A stretch of 64,000 bases of DNA, taken from contig NZ_CP114176.1 of the NCBI RefSeq assembly GCF_027186265.1, forward strand, positions 496,001-560,000. Direction: 5' to 3'. The notes below the pieces were generated by a model that saw only the letters and a program-made list of their open reading frames with translations, ran no database searches and had not been told where the DNA came from. Position 1 is the first letter of the stretch. Every line of letters begins with the position of its first letter. Below are positions 53,081-62,093 of this stretch, one piece after another. The position numbers and the translations under genes were made by a program. Source of the stretch: Lentibacillus daqui (lineage in GTDB: Bacteria > Bacillota > Bacilli > Bacillales > Amphibacillaceae).

Positions 53081-53725
53081 ATGGTGACGAAATTAAAATC
53101 GGGAGGAAAAGAAAGCAAGAGGTTCTCTTTAAAGAATGGATTTAAATTTTTCTTAAACGCAAATATATTGTTGTTTGTCATCGTGATGTTGTTTGTAATA
53201 AATAAAAATAGTTGGCCCGAAGATGAATTGACAGGGGTATATGTATTTTTATTCGTTTTTGCGGAACCTGCAAGCATTTTACTATCGATTATTTCTTGTT
53301 TTAGCCCCGATAAAATGGCGTTCCCGAGAAAAATGAAATGGAGTCATTCGAAAGAGGAATGGATTGGATTCGGTATAGCAGTTGTGGGATTATCACTATT
53401 TTCGCTTATTTTCTTGGGAGCTGGAGTTCCTTGGCCAAGTACGATTGTTTTTTTGATGTTAATGACGAATGCTATGTTTGCGCTATACTCTATTCTTTTC
53501 CATCCGATTACAATCGGATTATACCGGGCAAATGTATATGATAAGAAAGAAACGATAGCTGACTACATCTTTAAATATATCGCCATATGCTTTTCGGGTG
53601 TTAATTACTATATTCAACTCACCTTATTAAGGCTTCCGTTGTTAATAAATAAACTTTTTGCGATCGTGTTTGCCTTAATCTTAATTTGGCAGGCGTTCAC
53701 AGTCATTGGTGTATTTAATTTATGA
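53081..53725 (+). CDS. Putative immunity membrane protein, array copy 5 (intact)
   Basis: 214 residues: ESKRFSLKNGFKFFLNANIL, KEEWIGFGIAVV, GVPWPSTIVFLMLMTNAMFA, FHPITIGLYRANVYDKKETI, DYIFKYIAICFSGVNYYIQ, LPLLINKLFAIVFALILIW. It has the same helix layout as the other copies. GGATGGAAGCGATAA precedes ATG. The last copy of the array, 47 bases before the possible EspG-like gene, probably on the same transcript. Confidence 0.72.
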   Translation: MVTKLKSGGKESKRFSLKNGFKFFLNANILLFVIVMLFVINKNSWPEDELTGVYVFLFVFAEPASILLSIISCFSPDKMAFPRKMKWSHSKEEWIGFGIAVVGLSLFSLIFLGAGVPWPSTIVFLMLMTNAMFALYSILFHPITIGLYRANVYDKKETIADYIFKYIAICFSGVNYYIQLTLLRLPLLINKLFAIVFALILIWQAFTVIGVFNL

Positions 53726-53772
53726 TATGTTATTGTCTGGAAAATGATAGTTTCACTAAAAGGAGGTTCCCC

Positions 53773-54567
53773 ATGTTACAAACACAACAAATCAATCTAA
53801 CCATCAATGAAATGGTTGCTGCACTTTCTCTTTGTGGTTACGATAAAATGGCAGGTCAGATTTTGAACGAGCAGGAACTGATAAAAAATGAATCGGAATT
53901 TAACCGTTTTGTTCAGGAAACGGAAACGAAACTCAGGCAAAAGGGATATTGGGATGATAATAGGGAAACCGGCATTGCCAAGGGTTTGGAGGATTTACTT
54001 TATCTGCTTGTACATGCCAAGAAAAAGATTCGCTGTATCAATATGCGAAAGCATCGTGTATTGCTCATCCATTTGCTTAATAAAAAGCATTCACTGGTAC
54101 AGGAAGTGAAGGGCGGGGAGCATGCCTTTTCCTTTTACAAGAATAGCGACGGCTTTTATGATATTCTCCGCGAACACTTTGGTATGCGGGATACGGAAAC
54201 GGATATAAATGGTTGGCAGCCAATTCAGATGACGGATGAGCTGATCGATGAGTTACATACATCGGAGCCCGAACTGTTACTGACGATGAAACAGGATGAA
54301 AATCAGGCAATGGCATTACGTGACTTTGCTGGCGACTTTTTACGGAATGGACAGGAATTTGATAACATATCCTTCATGAAGTCTGATTATGTAAAGGACC
54401 AGTCGGAGTTTGATGACATTCAGTTTTTGCTTCCAGGTAATAATTTTGTCTGGCATATGAATTACGAGAACGTCGAAGAAAATCATCAGGTAATTCTTGA
54501 GCCGATTCCGGTAAAAACGTATTTTGAGGAGATAGAACGTGTTCTAACCGACTTTTTCAATGAATAG
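53773..54567 (+). CDS. Unknown protein closing the LXG locus, possibly EspG-like
   Basis: Soluble protein of 264 residues. The start MLQTQQINLTINEMVAALSL followed by a helical block and an alternating beta region (RCINMRKHRVLLIHLLNK) recalls the EspG/DUF5081-like chaperone fold of type VII secretion systems, which dock on secreted effectors. This is by pattern only; I see no exact motif. AAAGGAGGTTCCCC precedes ATG 53773. As the last gene of the toxin/immunity cluster it may serve as adaptor for LXG toxin export. Alternatively it is an unrelated hypothetical protein. Confidence 0.5.
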   Translation: MLQTQQINLTINEMVAALSLCGYDKMAGQILNEQELIKNESEFNRFVQETETKLRQKGYWDDNRETGIAKGLEDLLYLLVHAKKKIRCINMRKHRVLLIHLLNKKHSLVQEVKGGEHAFSFYKNSDGFYDILREHFGMRDTETDINGWQPIQMTDELIDELHTSEPELLLTMKQDENQAMALRDFAGDFLRNGQEFDNISFMKSDYVKDQSEFDDIQFLLPGNNFVWHMNYENVEENHQVILEPIPVKTYFEEIERVLTDFFNE

Positions 54568-54590
54568 CTTCACCCATGCTTATGAATTTA

Positions 54591-54627
54591 CAAAGGAAAC
54601 CCAGTTAATAGGGTTCCTTTGTTTTTG
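54591..54627 (+). terminator. Terminator of the LXG/immunity cluster
   Basis: Stem CAAAGGAAACCC / GGGTTCCTTTG followed by TTTTTG, 24 bases after the last stop codon. Confidence 0.88.
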
Positions 54628-54730
54628 TAAGGGATGAAGCAGAGTTCCCTTAAAAAACCTGGAATCATATGAATAGCCAGTTTATTAACTTTCAATAACA
54701 GGCAATAACACGTTACAATAGTACCAAAGA

Positions 54731-55323
54731 ATTATTGTCAAACTAGATGATCAAATGAAAGACAAAATGATGATACTTAAAGTTCGTTTAAATGATTTAA
54801 GTAAAAAGAATCGCTCGATACGTATGCTTAAAAGGTATGATAAATGGTCTTTTGATTTAACTGCAATCAAACAAATAGATAAGGATCCGCAATCTATAAC
54901 TGGATGCCATCATTGCCAAAAAAGGTAAAACGGAATTGTTAGAGCAAGATGTCAACAATAATGAATCTCTTATTATCTCTGCAAAATTGACATCTTTATT
55001 TAGAAATCTCAAGTCGATTGAAGAAGAAACCGGCTTGTATGATTTATACATAGAATATCCTTTTTTAAGCGACAAAATGTTGGATGGCACCTACATTCGA
55101 GCACCATTATTTTTGCACCCCGTCGAATTAATTCGTAATAAAAAGCATGGAATCCAGTGGGAACTTGCGTATGATACAGATTCAGAATCCATGTTAAATC
55201 GTTCGCTTTTCTTGGCGATACAGAAAATGAGTAATCTGCATGTGCGGGGAAATTTATGATGAAGCGCAAGAAAAAGCGTTCCTAAAATCCTTGTATGAAA
55301 ATCTGTCTATATATGTAATAAAT
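54731..55323 (+). pseudogene. Remnant of a DUF4011 / AAA helicase-type protein gene
   Basis: Three frames together give KVRLNDLSKKNRSIRMLKRY, then (shift near 54900) SAKLTSLFRNLKSIEEETGL with YDLYIEYPFLS, then (shift near 55240) DEAQEKAFLKSLYENLSIYV. These are the first 190 or so residues of the large DUF4011-containing superfamily I helicases (intact proteins exceed 1,000 residues; the motif EETG.YDLY..YPF is characteristic). All motor motifs are missing. Helicases of this kind often sit in defence islands. Confidence 0.7.
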
Positions 55324-55344
55324 ATATTTTTGATGAGGTGCATA

Positions 55345-55434
55345 ATGGAGAAACAAGTTACGGACAGTGATGCTAGGAAGTTCAACTGCTTGATCGTCTT
55401 TTTAGCAGCAGCGGCGCTAATCCTTACGTACTAA
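55345..55434 (+). CDS. Possible 29-residue membrane peptide
   Basis: ATG after GATGAGGTGCATA, coding MEKQVTDSDARKFNCLIVFL and AAAALILTY, one short hydrophobic helix. It shares its frame with the end of the helicase remnant, so it may be coincidental. Confidence 0.3.
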   Translation: MEKQVTDSDARKFNCLIVFLAAAALILTY

Positions 55435-55542
55435 ATGAAGAGTGTAAAGCGAAATCCCTAATGTAACAAATGAAATGATTAAGGCTATTCATATCATAAT
55501 CCTACCTCTTTTTCTTGTGTATTTTACATATTCATTATATAC

Positions 55543-55719
55543 TTATGGTGGAGAGAAAATTAATCCTCTCCGGGTCTTAGTCTTTAGGCTTTTTCTTCTG
55601 TCGCAAGCAGATTGAAAGTCCTTTTCCTTTTTACGATTTGATAAAATGACAACGGTTAAATTAATAACAGCAATTGTCAAGTTTGTCGCTGTCGTAAACA
55701 GGGCTAAAACTTCTGCCAC
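55543..55719 (-). CDS. Small membrane peptide, possible toxin-like (58 aa)
   Basis: GTG start behind AAAGGGGGG, coding AEVLALFTTATNLTIAVINL then TVVILSNRKKEKDF, a single helix followed by a basic tail. Single-helix plus basic-tail peptides with strong ribosome sites are typical of type I toxins of Bacilli, but the N-terminal signature of that family is weak here. No clear antisense promoter found. Hypothetical. Confidence 0.4.
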   Translation of the reverse strand: MAEVLALFTTATNLTIAVINLTVVILSNRKKEKDFQSACDRRKSLKTKTRRGLIFSPP

Positions 55720-55865
55720 ATCTACTTACCCCCCTTTCTCTTCGGGGGATATTTGTATTACATCATTACGGTTCTATTAAAACATTCATATTCGTAAAAA
55801 GGGTGTGAATAATATTAACTATCTCTCAAATGAAAACTTGACGTGCGAATAGAGTCATGTCTCAT

Positions 55866-56587
55866 TTAATGATCATTGATACAATGCAACTCCATGCCAT
55901 GAACACGTAACCATTCTATTTGTCTTTCATAATCTGGTAAGACCGACTTAACCGTTTGCCAAACTTTTGACTGCGCTCGAAAATGACCAGATGTGCTAGC
56001 TCATGTACGATCACATAATCCATGACACGAATTGGCGCCATGATAATACGCCAATTGATCCATATGTTACCTTCTGGAGTGCAGGTTCCCCATCGTTTGT
56101 GCTGTGTTTTGAAACGAATGGATGATGGCTCTACGCCTAATAGTTGCTGGTAGTAGCTGGCGCGTTTTATAAGCTTTTATAGCCATAGTGATGATACCAT
56201 GTAATGATTTGTTTTTCCAATTGTGCTTGAACCTTGCCCTGGGACCATGTTTTTGGAACGGTAGCAATAAACTTATCCAATCGTGGCTGTATCTGTATCC
56301 GCACGATTCACCTTTAATCGATAATGACGGTCAAGATAAGGGAACTTCTCACCATTTACAAATTCTTTCGGCTGGACCATCGTTTGGACCTCATTTATTT
56401 CTTCAAGTTTTTCATGTATCCATTTTGCTTTTTGTTCGATTAATTTTTTGATTTTGTCATCTGTCATCTTATCTGGTGCGTATACTACCACACCATTTAC
56501 AAGGTCTATGGATATTTTGGCGTCTTTGCGGGTTTGTCTGTGCAGATTGTAATGGATAATCGTGGTTCCATATTTGATGCTAGGCAT
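55866..56587 (-). pseudogene. Broken YgjP-like (DUF45/M48) metallopeptidase gene
   Basis: Starts MPSIKYGTTIIHYNLHRQTR and runs in at least four frames: to DTDTATIG; then KFIATVPKTWSQGKVQAQLE; then FKTQHKRWGTCTPEGNIWIN with the zinc site VMDYVIVHELAHLVIFE; then FWQTVKSVLPDYERQIEWLR. Order and content match the YgjP/SprT-like metallopeptidases (about 235 residues). Three or more small indels (near 56270, 56170 and 55970) destroy it, while the HExxH site itself is preserved. Confidence 0.8.
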
Positions 56588-56880
56588 GTTTTCCCCCTAC
56601 CTTCTATATTTATTTTACATAGGTGAGAGGGTTTGGGCAATTTTTTATTAGAAAACAATATTAGAAGGCGGAAGAAAATCCTTTATCCATAAATAGGAAA
56701 CCAATAAAAACCGTAGTCAATTTTATAATCTAAGTTGCACAAAAAGACTAAAAACAGTAGTCTACAAGGAACAACTGAGTGACTATGAATCAGCGGTGAT
56801 TATTTTGGCCGACTATAATGATACCGGGAAAATGAAAGGATATTGCACGGTGTCCCGATCGGAATAAAATCCCCCATGCT

Positions 56881-57141
56881 TTGTCAAATATGTTAAAACT
56901 TTATGAGTTCAAAGATTTATCAGGATTTTATCTCAAGAAGGGTTGCTACGTTGGTTCAGCGGCTGAAACAAACGAGGCAATTATTCTTGGAAAACTAAAC
57001 ATCTATGAATTATTTTTGGAGCAACTGGGGGATAGACCATTTTTCGTTCCTGTGAAAAATCCGTACCATCCCACATATATCGCGGCAGGCCTGCTACAGG
57101 AATCACTGCCTACTTTAATTTATCATGTTGCGACTGTTTAA
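56881..57141 (+). other. Unrecognised open frame, probably a gene fragment
   Basis: 86 codons (LKLYEFKDLSGFYLKKGCYV; LFLEQLGDRPFFVPVKNPYH; LLYHVATV-type end LIYHVATV) without a ribosome site. The composition is protein-like and the end is natural, so it may be the C-terminal part of a broken gene. Upstream, 56780-56870 contains LHGVPIGIK, reminiscent of the amidase signature, in another frame. I cannot name the family. Confidence 0.35.
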
Positions 57142-57204
57142 AGTCACCGAAAGTATAGACTTTTAAAAGCTGACGATTTTCATTAACGAACAGACAATTA
57201 AAGA

Positions 57205-57247
57205 AACTATCAACTTGCATATAGGTTGATAGTTAGCTTCTTTTTTC
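57205..57247 (+). terminator. Strong terminator hairpin
   Basis: Stem AACTATCAAC / GTTGATAGTT, loop TTGCATATAG, then CTTCTTTTTTC. Confidence 0.82.
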
Positions 57248-57291
57248 AATTCACATGGATTTTTTCAATGATCCTAAGTCAAACCACACAT

Positions 57292-57624
57292 TTATGAAAC
57301 CGACATTCCAATCAACATGCCAAGAATTGCTCCGGCGACTGACAGTACCATTAGAATAATCCCATGTGTTTCTTTACCATGTTTGCGAACCAGGTACCCC
57401 ATGATAAACGCTCCGGCGCCAAAGAGAATTGGAATAAACAAAATTGAAATGGCAAAGAATACCCACCCTAAAACGACAAACACAGTTCCCTCTTTCTTAT
57501 TTGTACCACTGAGATCAGCCGTAGCTGGTATGCTAGCATCTGAACCGTTTGCCAGGTTCGCACCGCATGATGAGCAGAAGTTTTCATCAGGATCTGTCTT
57601 CATTCCACAATTAGGACAATACAC
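57292..57624 (-). CDS. Zinc-ribbon small membrane protein
   Basis: 110 residues: a zinc ribbon (YCPNCGMKTDPDENFCSSCG), a Ser/Ala/Thr linker, then two helices (FVVLGWVFFAISILFIPILF; GIILMVLSVAGAILGMLIG). Unknown role. I prefer GTG 57624, 7 bases after GGGGAG; an ATG at 57639 is the alternative. It is a second, shorter relative in layout of the zinc-ribbon membrane protein at 28711. Confidence 0.75.
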   Translation of the reverse strand: MYCPNCGMKTDPDENFCSSCGANLANGSDASIPATADLSGTNKKEGTVFVVLGWVFFAISILFIPILFGAGAFIMGYLVRKHGKETHGIILMVLSVAGAILGMLIGMSVS

Positions 57625-58194
57625 AACAACACTCCCCATCAATCAATACTTGTTAAGTCAAACCGTTGTAGGCACTCATTCATATTGTATTGCAAGAACC
57701 CTGTGGTCAGTGTATTTAATATCCATTGTTATAATAAGTTTGCGAAACAATTCTCACTAAATAATTCTATGTGCAAAGGAATAACTTATTCCATGTACTT
57801 AACGATATTTAGGAACATGCCAAACGTTTATATTAAGAATAAACAGCAACTCAAATGAAAAACAAAAGTATCTTCCATTTCCATGGATATTATCTATAGC
57901 AAATGTAGATAAGTATGAACACAGTACTTGCACTGTATCACTTTTTATTTAAAAGCTGGAGGTGAACATGCAGTATCTAATGAACAAGAGGATTTATAAG
58001 ATGAAAAGATAGCATTGGAATGAAAACCGACTGCAGCCTTCAGACGAGCATTCCAAGGAAGAGGTTTATTATATGTCTTTTCCTAGTATGGGATCTGCTG
58101 AACAGGTGCATGCAATTTACTAGTATTGTTTGTTATAATAGTCAAAAATGAATATCTTTTTGATAGCCATAACTTCCAGAATAGAGGTGTAGTT

Positions 58195-58455
58195 ATGGTG
58201 CCTATTTCGGTAGGTGAATTTATAAAAAACACGGTAAACAACGAACGAGGAAATGGTAAAGCAACTGTACGGTGGGATAGTAGATAAGTATACGGCAACA
58301 TACTTATCGAAAATGGCTGTGGTGTGCTAACTGTTCCGGAAAATCAACTGGAAGATTTCAATGAGCGGTTGTCAACATTCTATAAAACCAATGATTATAG
58401 CAAGATGGATCAGTTTCTATATGATAAGTGTTTGTTTGGTATTGATTATGCTTAA
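58195..58455 (+). pseudogene. Small gene interrupted by a stop codon
   Basis: Behind GAGGTGTAGTT the frame reads MVPISVGEFIKNTVNNERGN and ATVRWDSR, a TAA at 58285-58287, then continues in frame with IENGCGVLTVPENQLEDFNE and ends FLYDKCLFGIDYA. Composition is protein-like throughout, so one nonsense mutation in an 86-residue gene is the simplest reading. Family unknown. The rest of 57643-58494 has no gene I can see. Confidence 0.5.
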
Positions 58456-58494
58456 ATTAAGATCATTTTTTTACCAGCGTTTTGGAGGTACAAC

Positions 58495-59514
58495 ATGAAA
58501 GTAAATGAATTGCGAGTAAAACTAAAGGATAAAAAGAAAGCTGAAATAGAACAACTTTTTGTAGAAGTGTATAAACAAATCCCCAAGAAGGTACGTGAGG
58601 GAAAGGAAATTGATCAGCTGATTAACAATCCGGATGCATTTAAAAAAGCAAGAAAAAACACAAAGCAATCAACGAAAAACCTTGATTTCACAAATGTTGA
58701 CAAGGAAGTAAGATTATTTATTAAAAACGCGTATGATCAAAATTATTTTACCCCAAATCGGATGATACCGAAAAAGGAACGTTCTAATTGGCGATTCACC
58801 GCTAAACGACTAGTTAATCAGTTAATGGAGCTTTCCGGTCAGGAAGAACATGTAAAAGCATGTACATCGTTAATGGAAGAGTTATACAAGTTATTTTGCT
58901 ACGCTTCTGGTCATTATGTTTTCACCAGTCAAGAGCCTTTTTACACAATAAATAGCTCACAACGCCAATTTTTTAAACAGGTTGTCATGATGAAAAAGCG
59001 GGTAGATGAACCAAGGGAATGGATTCATGATTCATTACGGTTGATGTTGGATAATGGAACTGACCATGATACACCAAGTGAATTTTTATCTGAAGCTTTA
59101 TTGGAAGCACTAACAAATGCCCCGCTGAAAGAAGAGGCGGTTAAAATAGCTGACAACCTGCTTCAAGAAAAAGAAGCGACAGTAAGAAAGATTAATGTTC
59201 ATCATAAAGAAGCCGAGAATTATGATAAAGAGGATTACATTAATCATTTAGTGGAAACCATTTTTATGATCCAAAGCGCTTTGGGCGAATATCAGGCAGC
59301 AGTCAGGTACTTTAACAAACATTATATAGAATCAATTACCAGAGAGATTAGGCTTTATGTTTTGCTTCGTTTGGTTATGCGTTATCAGCGTGTAGAGGAT
59401 TGGATGAGCGTGTACGAAAAGGCGATCAAAAGAAGAATTAACCCAAGAGATTCACTTAAAAAAGCCTATGAACATATCAAACGTACCGGGGAATTTCCGA
59501 GGTTTATTGGCTAA
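58495..59514 (+). CDS. Hypothetical all-helical protein (339 aa)
   Basis: Soluble, Lys/Glu-rich, helical throughout: MKVNELRVKLKDKKKAEIEQ, RSNWRFTAKRLVNQLMELSG, YINHLVETIFMIQSALGEYQ, LRLVMRYQRVEDWMSVYEKA. The pattern suggests a TPR/HEAT-like superhelix. I recognise no named family with certainty. TTTTGGAGGTACAAC precedes ATG. It stands among broken genes, but is itself intact. Confidence 0.7.
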   Translation: MKVNELRVKLKDKKKAEIEQLFVEVYKQIPKKVREGKEIDQLINNPDAFKKARKNTKQSTKNLDFTNVDKEVRLFIKNAYDQNYFTPNRMIPKKERSNWRFTAKRLVNQLMELSGQEEHVKACTSLMEELYKLFCYASGHYVFTSQEPFYTINSSQRQFFKQVVMMKKRVDEPREWIHDSLRLMLDNGTDHDTPSEFLSEALLEALTNAPLKEEAVKIADNLLQEKEATVRKINVHHKEAENYDKEDYINHLVETIFMIQSALGEYQAAVRYFNKHYIESITREIRLYVLLRLVMRYQRVEDWMSVYEKAIKRRINPRDSLKKAYEHIKRTGEFPRFIG

Positions 59515-59651
59515 TATATCATAGATTACTATGAAATGTTATCTTCGCCTGAATTGTGGACCCCACGGATGATCAGGCAGTGAGTTATGGGAAATTTTTA
59601 ATGAAAGATGAAAGATTTCTTTTAAATAAAAAGATTGAGGTAATCACCAGC

Positions 59652-59683
59652 AAGCAGTGGATTCAATATGTAATCCACTGCTT
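59652..59683. terminator. Perfect 12-bp hairpin
   Basis: Stem AAGCAGTGGATT / AATCCACTGCTT with an 8-base loop, 138 bases after the helical protein gene; T content afterwards is low. Confidence 0.55.
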
Positions 59684-59693
59684 ATACAGGTTC

Positions 59694-59875
59694 CTATTTT
59701 ACAGGGATCCAGATTTCTGAATATAAATCAGGACTGGATGGATTTTCATCTAAATATACCTCTAGTTCTGGTGTTCCTGCATGTTTGTAACCACTTGAAG
59801 GAAACCATTCTGAAAAAATTTGTTTCCATGTTTTTGGCATAGCACCGTGAACCTCAAATATTGCCCTGCTGCCTG
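59694..59875 (-). pseudogene. Fragment of a GyrI-like / AraC effector-binding domain
   Basis: One minus-strand frame reads AIFEVHGAMPKTWKQIFSEW, FPSSGYKHAGTPELEVYLDE and ends SPDLYSEIWIPVK. This is the last 57 or so residues of a GyrI-like ligand-binding domain as found at the C-terminus of AraC/MerR regulators (A.FEV.G......W..I...W.P.SGY...P..E.Y). The upstream part is absent, so it is a fragment. The rest of 59515-60063 shows no gene. Confidence 0.7.
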
Positions 59876-60063
59876 TAATGATTCAACCCACGTCAGTCAC
59901 TCACTCCTTACTTAAATCCTAACGGGGCATCACCTATTATTCCTGTCTTCTTGTGCTTTTCACGGACAGTTTATTTTGTTAAGACACTGTTTCGTTCCAT
60001 TAACTGGTCCTTTTCTTAAATAAGTTACTAATCCTTATTCCATCCTATGTGGTATTAGTGTTC

Positions 60064-60804
60064 TTACAATGTAGTAATAATCGGTCCTTCCTTGGTAAGG
60101 ATAATCGTATGTTCATATTGAGCCACATAGCTTTCATTGGTCAAGAAGGTCCATCCATCTTCGGATTGAAAAACTTCTTCCTCAAATGTAGAGATAAAAG
60201 GCTCAAAGGCAATTACCATACCATCTTTTAAAATTTCGTCATCCCAGCGGGAGAAGTAATTGAAAATATGTTTCGGTTCTTCATGAATCGAACGCCCAAC
60301 ACCATGTCCAGTAAGATTTTTTATGATTGTTAAACCATGCTGATTCGCTACATTGTGTACGGCTTTACCGAGCGCACCTTTTTTCGAGCCTGGTTTTGCC
60401 TTCTTAAGTCCAGCATCGAATGCTTCTTTAGCAACGTCACATATCTTCTGTAAAATTCCCTCTCCCTTCCCAACTACAAAGGAAATTCCAGTATCTGCAA
60501 AATAGCCGTTTTTTGAACCTGAAACATCAATATTCACAAGGTCCCCTTCTTGAATGGTCCGTCTACTTGGAATCCCGTGTGCTACCTCTTCATTTATGCT
60601 AATGCACGTATATCCAGGAAAATCGTATTCTCCTTTTGGGGCAGATTGAGCTCCAGCTTTTTCAAACATCTCTTTCGCAATTTTATCGAGTTCCTTTGTG
60701 GTAATTCCAGATTTCGTACCATTAACTAATTCATCCCTTATCGTTCCACAAATTTCACCAATTTCTTTTAATCCATTAAAATCCTCTTCAGTCTTTGCAA
60801 TCAT
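60064..60804 (-). CDS. map: Type I methionine aminopeptidase (second, YflG-like)
   Basis: Removes N-terminal Met from nascent proteins; cytosolic metalloenzyme of 246 residues. Pita-bread fold with metal ligands in VNIDVSGSKNGYFADTG (D, D), NLTGHGVGRSIHEEP (H), VIAFEPF (E) and YEHTIIL (E). The N-terminus MIAKTEEDFNGLKEIGEICG is like B. subtilis YflG rather than the ribosomal-operon Map, so it is probably the extra copy. Stand-alone gene. Confidence 0.92.
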   Translation of the reverse strand: MIAKTEEDFNGLKEIGEICGTIRDELVNGTKSGITTKELDKIAKEMFEKAGAQSAPKGEYDFPGYTCISINEEVAHGIPSRRTIQEGDLVNIDVSGSKNGYFADTGISFVVGKGEGILQKICDVAKEAFDAGLKKAKPGSKKGALGKAVHNVANQHGLTIIKNLTGHGVGRSIHEEPKHIFNYFSRWDDEILKDGMVIAFEPFISTFEEEVFQSEDGWTFLTNESYVAQYEHTIILTKEGPIITTL

Positions 60805-60839
60805 CGTGTATCCTCACTTTTTAAATTGGTATTCGTATG

Positions 60840-60877
60840 AAGCAGAAAAGGATAGTTTTTTTAATCCTTTTCTGCTT
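60840..60877. terminator. Strong symmetrical hairpin upstream of map
   Basis: Stem AAGCAGAAAAGGAT / ATCCTTTTCTGCTT, loop AGTTTTTTTA. It lies just 5' of the map start on the minus strand, an odd place for a terminator. It may be a leader attenuator or the end of an unknown transcript. Nothing else is visible in 60878-61105. Confidence 0.5.
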
Positions 60878-61105
60878 TGTTAATTATCCTATGTTCCTGG
60901 TACCATTTCCCTGCTCACGATAACATAAAATATTCGCAGTCAGCCTATATGTGCCTATATATTTTTCATTTGAAAAGAGCCTCTATATAAACCGCCAATA
61001 GCAATAATTATGCTCCCATCATTAGATAAACCGAATATAATTCTCCCGATTGGCTAATCATATCCTCGAATTTTGTCGTGTTTTGTCGAATATCAATTGT
61101 GCAAC

Positions 61106-62011
61106 TCAACCTGTAAACAGTGTTCCTTTCTGTGCCTGTCGTTTTTTCGTATAGAAGTAGGTGAAGAAAAACGTAATCACAATGAGCAATGTTGCCATGA
61201 GCCCACCTTCTATGCCGAACGATCCGCCTGTAATCAGGTTGTTTCCACCGTCAATGTCAACCTGATATAAGCTGTGTGGAGGAAGCCCGCTCACGGCAAA
61301 GCCATACACGGCACCCTGGAAGAAATTCCACGTCATATGGAAACCAATCGGCAGCATCAGACTCTTTGTTGTCTCGAACATATAGGCAAACAGGATGCCG
61401 ACAAGGACAATGTTGATAATACCGATGATGCTCACATTCGGATTCGTAATATGGGCAACTCCAAAGACAATGGCCGATATTAAATAGGTGAGCCATCGTT
61501 TATTGTGCCGTTCAATCATTGTTTGCATCACGTAACCGCGAAAAAACATTTCTTCAAAGAAACCGGTCAAAATAAAAACTACTGCAAAGGCGAGTGTGTA
61601 ATAGCTGAATTGTGGGTTCGCCAGCGCATTAACCAACGTGATTTGTTTTGTCATAAGCAAAAGAAAGAAAATTACCGTCATCACTCCGGCACCAAGCAAC
61701 AGGCCGAACACCATATCGGACATAGGCCCTTGAATCCGGAGTTTTTTCGGCGATTTCTTATTAATGAACCGGAAGACAGCAAGGGTGGCCACGATGCCGC
61801 CGAGTGTTCCGGCACCTTGTGTCAGAACGAAGAACAAAGGACGCATATCACCTGATTCAAGAGAGAGCACCGCCTGCCCTTTGGAAATATCGATTGTCGA
61901 TGCCAATAATATGCCGGGAAATGAGAAAATTCCTTGTCCGACAAAGACCATCAGGAGTGCGAATGCGATAAGCCAACCTGATCGTACTTGACCAAATTTA
62001 TTTTTAAACAT
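61106..62011 (-). CDS. CPBP family intramembrane metalloprotease
   Basis: Membrane protein of 301 residues with about eight helices. CPBP (Abi) motifs are complete: FFEEMFFRGYVMQTM (EExxxR) near residue 163, the SAIVFGVAHI histidine, and PIGFHMTWNFFQG. Relatives process prenylated or signal peptides or confer bacteriocin self-immunity; the substrate is unknown. Start ATG 62011 behind GAAGGGACGATACCTT. Monocistronic, before aspA. Confidence 0.88.
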   Translation of the reverse strand: MFKNKFGQVRSGWLIAFALLMVFVGQGIFSFPGILLASTIDISKGQAVLSLESGDMRPLFFVLTQGAGTLGGIVATLAVFRFINKKSPKKLRIQGPMSDMVFGLLLGAGVMTVIFFLLLMTKQITLVNALANPQFSYYTLAFAVVFILTGFFEEMFFRGYVMQTMIERHNKRWLTYLISAIVFGVAHITNPNVSIIGIINIVLVGILFAYMFETTKSLMLPIGFHMTWNFFQGAVYGFAVSGLPPHSLYQVDIDGGNNLITGGSFGIEGGLMATLLIVITFFFTYFYTKKRQAQKGTLFTG

Positions 62012-62093
62012 AAGGTATCGTCCCTTCGTTGAGCACTTAAAACAAAGGTAACCGGCTTCTAGCATGATGCACAACCAGTTACCCTTTATTTCC

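Noticed and set aside
56780..56880. Amidase-like LHGVPIGIK remnant
   Set aside because: Only about 15 residues in one frame; too short to call a pseudogene.
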